A DNA stretch of 9,122 nucleotides. Source: Clostridia bacterium (GTDB lineage Bacteria > Bacillota > Clostridia > Christensenellales > UBA1242). A program made the position numbers and the translations under genes. Below are positions 5,221-9,122 of the stretch, piece after piece. The notes beneath the pieces were generated by a model, which was not told the origin of the DNA, did not search any database, and was given only the letters and a program-made list of their open reading frames with translations. The DNA lies in NCBI GenBank assembly GCA_017537405.1, contig JAFYKU010000066.1, positions 1 through 9,122 of the forward strand, given 5' to 3'. Numbering within the stretch: position 1 is the first letter of the stretch; the number at the start of each line of letters is the position of its first letter.

Positions 5221-6930
5221 TTAAAGAACTGTTACACTTTTTGCAAGATTGCGTGGTTTATCTGGATTAATATTTTTGGATTGTGCTAGATCAAGTGCAA
5301 AAATTTGTACTGGAATAATTTGTCCGATAAAGTTTAAGGGGTTTTTGTTGTCAATTGGTAGATTAATGACGGTACCACCACGGGCTTGAATTTCGGCTGC
5401 GGTGTTAGATACATTATCTCCGATAGTAATTGCAAGGGTAGTGGTATCTACCATTGATAGGGGACCGTGTTTGAGTTCGTTAGCGGGGTAGCCTTCACAG
5501 TGGATATAGCTAACTTCTTTGATTTTGAGTGCAGATTCAAGTGCTAAAGCGTGGGCGATACCTTTGCCAATAATAAAAATCTTGCTAAAATCATTTGTGT
5601 TGGGGAAATGTAGTATTTTGCGTGCGTTTTGTAGTGTTTTGCGTGTATTTTGAATAAATTCATTATGAATTTTTTGGGTATAGTTTTTAATAATCAAGCA
5701 ACCAATTAAGATTGCGGCACAAAAGACTTTTGTGCTGGCAACGGCAATTTCTGGTCCGCATAGCAGTGGAAATGTGATTTCGCTGCGTTTGGCAATTGTG
5801 CTGGTTGTGATATTACAAAGTGCTATAATCGGGATTTTTTGATTTTGTAAAATATCCATGCATGCCAATGTGTCAGCTGTTTCGCCTGATTGACTGATAA
5901 CAATAGCTAATGCTTTTTCATTAAGAAGGGTAGTTTGGTTAAGTTCGCTACTAACATGGGCTATTGTTCGAATTTGAAGTTCTTTTTCAAATACTTTTGA
6001 TAAAATAAGGGCAGCGTGGTAGCTTGTTCCGCAACCGCATATATGGATACAATTAGAATTTTTGATTTGTGCGCGTAATGCTTGAATTTGTTGGAGTATG
6101 GTTTTATCTGTTGAATATGAAGAAATAATGCGTTGCATGATATCCGGTATTTCGTTGATTTCTTTTTCCATATAAGTGGAAAAGCCGTTTTTATCGCTGG
6201 CAATAAATGATTGGTTAAATGGCTGCCAAGATTTTTTAATTGATTGATTTTCTTTAAAAAAAAGAATTTGGTTGTCTATGATTTCACAGGTATCTAAATC
6301 ATCGAGTGCGACAATTTCATTTGTAGATGTGGGTAGAGCAAGAGTATCGCTGGTAATGTAAATTGTATCATTGTCGCGTCCGATGTATAATGGTAGGTTA
6401 CCTTTTTTGGCTAAGAATAGATTTTTGCTGTATATGTCTGTTGCACAAAAAACATATTGTCCTTGTAAATATTTGTGTATATTGTGTTTATTATCGTGCA
6501 ATAAATACAATATATTGGGGATAACCTCGGTGTCGACCGGTGTTTTAAGTTTGATGTCATTTGCTTTTAATAGGTCGCAACATTCCGAATAATTTTCAAT
6601 AATGCCATTATGTACGACTGCTATTTCGTTATTATATGATAAATGTGGGTGGGAATTATTAATGTTAACTTCGCCATTTGTTGCCCATCTCGTATGTCCA
6701 ATGCAAACTGTGGTTTGAGGGTGGTTTTTAACTTTAGAGATTAACTGTTCTATGTCGCCCACAGATTTAATTGTAGTAAGCTTGGTTTCTGTATTTGTCT
6801 GTGTTTTTGCATTATGATAGGTGATGCCGGCACTGTCGTATCCGCGATATTCTAAAATTTTTAAGCCTTGTAATGTTTTATCAATTAAATTTTGAGAATG
6901 CTGACTGATACAGCCGAAAATTCCACACAT
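5221..6930 (-). CDS. glmS: Glutamine--fructose-6-phosphate aminotransferase (isomerizing)
   Basis: Makes glucosamine-6-phosphate from fructose-6-phosphate and glutamine, the first committed step to UDP-GlcNAc for peptidoglycan. The N-terminal glutaminase domain has nucleophile C2 (MCGIFGCIS), LEYRGYDSAG (27-36), GHTRWATNGEV (78-88) and VHNGIIENY (106-114). Two SIS isomerase domains follow: the first with CGCGTSYHAA (298-307) and SQSGETADT (346-354), the second with GKGIAHALALESALKIKE (455-472) and EGYPANELKHGP (479-490). The C-terminal KPRNLAKSVTVL includes the conserved Lys (K564). At 569 residues it is about 40 shorter than the 609-residue E. coli enzyme, without losing recognised active-site motifs. 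Its GC content appears lower than that of its neighbours. The stop codon directly abuts the stop of the convergent ATP-grasp gene. The start has no Shine-Dalgarno; the leader is too short for a glmS ribozyme. Confidence 0.97.
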   Translation of the reverse strand: MCGIFGCISQHSQNLIDKTLQGLKILEYRGYDSAGITYHNAKTQTNTETKLTTIKSVGDIEQLISKVKNHPQTTVCIGHTRWATNGEVNINNSHPHLSYNNEIAVVHNGIIENYSECCDLLKANDIKLKTPVDTEVIPNILYLLHDNKHNIHKYLQGQYVFCATDIYSKNLFLAKKGNLPLYIGRDNDTIYITSDTLALPTSTNEIVALDDLDTCEIIDNQILFFKENQSIKKSWQPFNQSFIASDKNGFSTYMEKEINEIPDIMQRIISSYSTDKTILQQIQALRAQIKNSNCIHICGCGTSYHAALILSKVFEKELQIRTIAHVSSELNQTTLLNEKALAIVISQSGETADTLACMDILQNQKIPIIALCNITTSTIAKRSEITFPLLCGPEIAVASTKVFCAAILIGCLIIKNYTQKIHNEFIQNTRKTLQNARKILHFPNTNDFSKIFIIGKGIAHALALESALKIKEVSYIHCEGYPANELKHGPLSMVDTTTLAITIGDNVSNTAAEIQARGGTVINLPIDNKNPLNFIGQIIPVQIFALDLAQSKNINPDKPRNLAKSVTVL

Positions 6931-6937
6931 AATATTT

Positions 6938-6966
6938 TTTATGATTTTATATATCTGTGATGTGAA
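6938..6966 (-). promoter_or_regulatory. Short-leader or leaderless promoter of glmS
   Basis: On the minus strand, TTCACA (6966-6961, 5 of 6 to consensus), a 17-base spacer, and CATAAA (6943-6938, 4 of 6) end seven bases before the glmS ATG at 6930. An alternative -10, TATAAA, lies eight bases further upstream. The -35 box is only six bases from the -35 box of the divergent pduL promoter, so the two would compete for polymerase. Confidence 0.5.
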
Positions 6967-6972
6967 TTTTGT

Positions 6973-7001
6973 TTGGTGAATTATGTTTTTTTTGTTAGAG
7001 T
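6973..7001 (+). promoter_or_regulatory. Extended -10, leaderless-type promoter of pduL
   Basis: TTGGTG (6973-6978, 3 of 6) and TAGAGT (6996-7001, 4 of 6), spaced 17 bases apart, are helped by a TGT extended -10 element (6993-6995). Six bases separate the -10 box from the ATG at 7008. No Shine-Dalgarno is present. The geometry repeats that of the MTH1-like and ATP-grasp genes, which is the main reason to believe these weak boxes. Confidence 0.4.
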
Positions 7002-7007
7002 AGTTTT

Positions 7008-7559
7008 ATGGAATTAGGTGCTAACGATTATAAAGTAGAAGTTTCTGCGCGTCATGTGCATTTGTCTCAAGCTGATTTTGTTACTTTGTTTGGCGCAGAC
7101 GCGGAATTAAAAAATGTTAAGGACTTAAGCATAAAAGGTGAGTTTAAGTCTGATAAATCGGTTGCCATTGTGGGACCGAAGCGTACTTTTGAAAGAGTGG
7201 TTGTTTTGGGACCGTGGCGCGACAAAACGCAGGTTGAAATATCTTTAACTGATAGTTATAGTTTGGGAGTTAAAAATGTACCGGTGCGTATGAGTGGGGA
7301 TTTAAAAGATTCTGCACCTGTGACTTTGGTTGGTCCACTTGGAGCTTTGGAATTGAGTGAAGGAATGATTGTGGCATTGCGTCATATTCATATAAGTAAA
7401 TCAGATATGGATAAGTATGGTCTATTAAATGGGCAGAATATTGAGATTACGGTTGGTGATGTAAGAAAAACAACATTCCACAATGTAGTAGTTCGTGAAT
7501 CAAATGCTGATTTTCCAGTTGTGCATTTGGATACAGATGAAGGCAATGCAGCTTTTTAG
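7008..7559 (+). CDS. pduL: PduL-type phosphate acyltransferase (phosphotransacylase), free cytosolic form
   Basis: Interconverts acyl-CoA plus phosphate with acyl-phosphate plus CoA; with acetate kinase this yields ATP and acetate from acetyl-CoA. At 183 residues it contains the two PduL half-domains. The first has SARHVHLS, with likely metal ligands H16 and H18, and VVLGPWRDKTQVEISLTD (65-82). The second has ALRHIHIS (R125, H126, H128) and the C-terminal VVHLDTDEGNAAF with H173. These positions match the zinc-binding His pattern of the family. It starts immediately before the first domain, lacking the N-terminal amphipathic encapsulation peptide that microcompartment versions carry, and no shell-protein genes are nearby. 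This points to a housekeeping role in acetate metabolism rather than propanediol use, despite the gene name. No acetate kinase gene is in the window. Confidence 0.92.
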   Translation: MELGANDYKVEVSARHVHLSQADFVTLFGADAELKNVKDLSIKGEFKSDKSVAIVGPKRTFERVVVLGPWRDKTQVEISLTDSYSLGVKNVPVRMSGDLKDSAPVTLVGPLGALELSEGMIVALRHIHISKSDMDKYGLLNGQNIEITVGDVRKTTFHNVVVRESNADFPVVHLDTDEGNAAF

Positions 7560-7571
7560 CAATGTATTGCT
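7558..7571 (+). terminator. Small hairpin overlapping the pduL stop codon
   Basis: AGCAAT (7558-7563) and ATTGCT (7566-7571) are perfect complements with two bases between them, realistically a 5-bp stem with a 4-base loop. The left arm includes the last two bases of the TAG stop. The following sequence is T-rich but has no clean T-run, so it is at best a weak terminator or processing site. Confidence 0.3.
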
Positions 7572-7584
7572 TGGTAATATTTAT

Positions 7585-7613
7585 TTGCGGAATTCACATA
7601 ATTAAGTTATACT
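7585..7613 (+). promoter_or_regulatory. Promoter of the membrane-protein gene
   Basis: TTGCGG (7585-7590, 3 of 6) and TATACT (7608-7613, 5 of 6) are separated by 17 bases. Transcription would start near 7620, leaving a leader of about 16 bases that contains GGGGGAG (7627-7633) just before the TTG start at 7636. Unlike the other promoters here, this one leaves room for a ribosome-binding site, although only two bases separate it from the start codon. Confidence 0.5.
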
Positions 7614-7635
7614 TTAACTAGTTATTGGGGGAGTA

Positions 7636-9122
7636 TTGAAACAATTACGCCAAAAAGTGGTTTCTGCCTTTTTGCTTGCTTGTGCGGTATTACTTTTTGT
7701 TGTTTTTGTCCCGCAATATTTTGATAAAAAAATGATGGTTGGGGTTAGTGGGGGGCTGACTACAAAGGCTTCATACGATATAGTAGTGCCCGATGCAGGT
7801 GCCTTTGCTGAAGGTGCTACGGGAATTTATTTGACTAGACCTGAAAAATTGTCTGTAAATTCGACATCAAACCTCTATCAAGGGGTAATTAGTACAGAAC
7901 TTTTACGATTAGATAAATTAAATTTTTATCCTGAATTTAAAGCTATGATCATGCAGAATGATGTTTGGCGTGAATTAACAGAAGAAGAACAAGAAAACTT
8001 TTGGGTGGAAACAACTGATCCTACTTATTGTAGTGTTAATTGGTTTTTAAGAGAATCTGCTCCGGCGGCTTTGTATGGTGTTCGTTGCGATGAATTAAAT
8101 TATGGTGTTTCAGAAATGTTTCAAGTTTTATACGCTGGTGAATGGTCGTTTGTCAATGTGACAAATGATTCTGGTATGCGCAGTATTAATAATTTTGCGG
8201 GTGGTAGTAATTTAACACTGGCTTTGAATGTTTTTTATAATGATGGGGCGGCGAAACCTGATTTATCCAACCAGTCTGTTAAGGAATTGTCAACAGGGGT
8301 AAGATATGGGCGTTTATCTTATGACGGTGCGATTACGAGTGATGCAATATTTTCAAAAATCGTTGTAAAGACTATATCTGGGGAAGTTTATAATGGGAAA
8401 ATTGAAAAATTAAGAGATCGTTATAACAATAATCGTATTGAATTAAGGTTTTCTAAGCCATTTGAAAATGATGTGTATTTAATACAATTTACTTCAAATG
8501 TTGGCGGACAAGTTTTTGGGCAGTTTATAATTGACAATACTAGTAATAGTTCGGGAATAAACTTGTCTCGTTTTTGGGTGATTATAATGGTTTTTGGTGG
8601 TGCATTAACTCTTGGATCAGCAATGGCTTACTTGGTTCCATTGATGATTGTTCGTGTTAACGAAGCTCGTGTTTATCGTGAAAATGAGCGCGTTGCGCGT
8701 ATGAAAAATCCGGAGGCTTATGCTTCTAAGGATAAGAAATCTTTAAAAGAAATTTTTGGTAAAATTATTTATAATATGAAAACTCCTGTTTATAAGCGTA
8801 AACAAGAAGAAAAAGTGGAAGAAGAGAAAAAAGAACAAAAGGTGTTTTCAAACAGATTTACGGAGATGTTGCGCGAAAGGCAAGAAAAGCGTGAATACAT
8901 GCGTAAAAACAATATAAGTATTGAAGAGATGGAGCGTCGTAAGGCTGCTGAGGAAGCTATTGCAGCAGATGAGGTGAATAGTTTTGCTTTTTTGCGTGAT
9001 GAAGATGATGAAATTGCTACTTTTCATGCAGCAGAAGACGAGATTTCAACTTTGGAGACTGGTGCATATGTGCAAGATGGAGTTAGATTTGCTAAGTTGG
9101 ATAGCTTAACAGACGATGATCA
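7636..9122 (+). CDS. Unrecognised two-helix membrane protein with long charged cytoplasmic tail (3' end cut by window edge)
   Basis: An open frame of 495 codons runs off the right edge. I place the start at TTG 7636: the frame is closed by TAA at 7615, GGGGGAG precedes the TTG, and the result begins (M)KQLRQKVV, a normal positive N-terminus before a membrane helix. GTG 7657 is an alternative. Helix 1 is at about residues 8-26 and helix 2 at about 312-339. Between them lies an external domain of roughly 285 residues, beta-rich in its latter part, with two cysteines (C132, C151) that could form a disulfide. After helix 2, residues 340-495 are highly charged and cytoplasmic; 385-445 is Lys/Glu/Arg-rich and probably coiled coil, and the end is acidic. 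I recognise no family. Codon periodicity and uninterrupted length make it clearly a real gene. Confidence 0.8.
   Translation, partial: MKQLRQKVVSAFLLACAVLLFVVFVPQYFDKKMMVGVSGGLTTKASYDIVVPDAGAFAEGATGIYLTRPEKLSVNSTSNLYQGVISTELLRLDKLNFYPEFKAMIMQNDVWRELTEEEQENFWVETTDPTYCSVNWFLRESAPAALYGVRCDELNYGVSEMFQVLYAGEWSFVNVTNDSGMRSINNFAGGSNLTLALNVFYNDGAAKPDLSNQSVKELSTGVRYGRLSYDGAITSDAIFSKIVVKTISGEVYNGKIEKLRDRYNNNRIELRFSKPFENDVYLIQFTSNVGGQVFGQFIIDNTSNSSGINLSRFWVIIMVFGGALTLGSAMAYLVPLMIVRVNEARVYRENERVARMKNPEAYASKDKKSLKEIFGKIIYNMKTPVYKRKQEEKVEEEKKEQKVFSNRFTEMLRERQEKREYMRKNNISIEEMERRKAAEEAIAADEVNSFAFLRDEDDEIATFHAAEDEISTLETGAYVQDGVRFAKLDSLTDDD

Noticed and set aside
6931..7007. A glmS ribozyme/riboswitch in front of glmS
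   Set aside because: Only 77 bases lie between glmS and the divergent gene, and the proposed promoter leaves almost no leader; the ribozyme needs well over 100 transcribed bases.
7008..7559. Propanediol-utilisation microcompartment locus
   Set aside because: No shell proteins, diol dehydratase or encapsulation peptide; PduL here stands alone.
1..9122. UGA recoding (UGA = Gly or Trp)
   Set aside because: No visible stop uses TGA (four TAA, two TAG), which prompted the thought, but no gene contains an in-frame TGA, and Trp and Gly are encoded by TGG and GGN. The standard code explains everything.
1..9122. tRNA or rRNA genes, CRISPR arrays, transposases
   Set aside because: The window is filled by protein genes with gaps under 80 bases; I saw no regularly spaced repeats, transposase motifs or tRNA-like TTC-loop sequences in the gaps.

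Overview
This is a compact, AT-rich bacterial window with eight protein genes, two of them cut by the window edges. There are no RNA genes, insertion sequences or CRISPR arrays, and no gene-free stretch above 80 bases. The lineage signals are mixed. The gene at 265-1110 resembles the leucyl-tRNA synthetase editing domain carrying an inserted Nudix domain. From memory, I associate that arrangement with LeuRS of Patescibacteria (CPR, Saccharibacteria-like). Tight packing and promoters ending right at the start codon fit a small genome. The cell-wall hydrolase pair (1155-3981), by contrast, looks like proteins of Clostridia. My best guess is a Patescibacteria/CPR member with Bacillota-like hydrolases; a reduced-genome Bacillota is the alternative. 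No in-frame TGA interrupts any gene, so the standard code fits.

Layout. Positions 1-1110 (minus) hold two consecutive Nudix genes: an MTH1-like 8-oxo-dGTP hydrolase cut by the left edge, and upstream of it the LeuRS-editing-like/Nudix chimera. Positions 1155-3981 hold a divergent pair of peptidoglycan hydrolases: an Amidase_3 protein (minus) and a SleC/SpoIID-type protein with three peptidoglycan-binding repeats (plus). Neither has a visible signal peptide. Positions 4021-5220 (plus) encode an uncharacterised ATP-grasp ligase behind a perfect consensus promoter whose -10 box lies 5 bases from the ATG. It converges with glmS (6930-5221, minus) and the two stop codons touch. A 77-base divergent promoter region separates glmS from pduL (7008-7559, plus). 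The last gene, from 7636 to the right edge, encodes an unrecognised two-helix membrane protein with a long charged cytoplasmic tail.

Together the genes suggest sugar-nucleotide supply for cell wall (GlmS), wall cleavage (amidase and SleC-like), acetyl-CoA/acetyl-phosphate interconversion (PduL) and nucleotide sanitation (Nudix). The most notable observations are the free-standing LeuRS CP1-like/Nudix protein with a degenerate editing site, and the recurring leaderless-type promoters in front of up to five genes.
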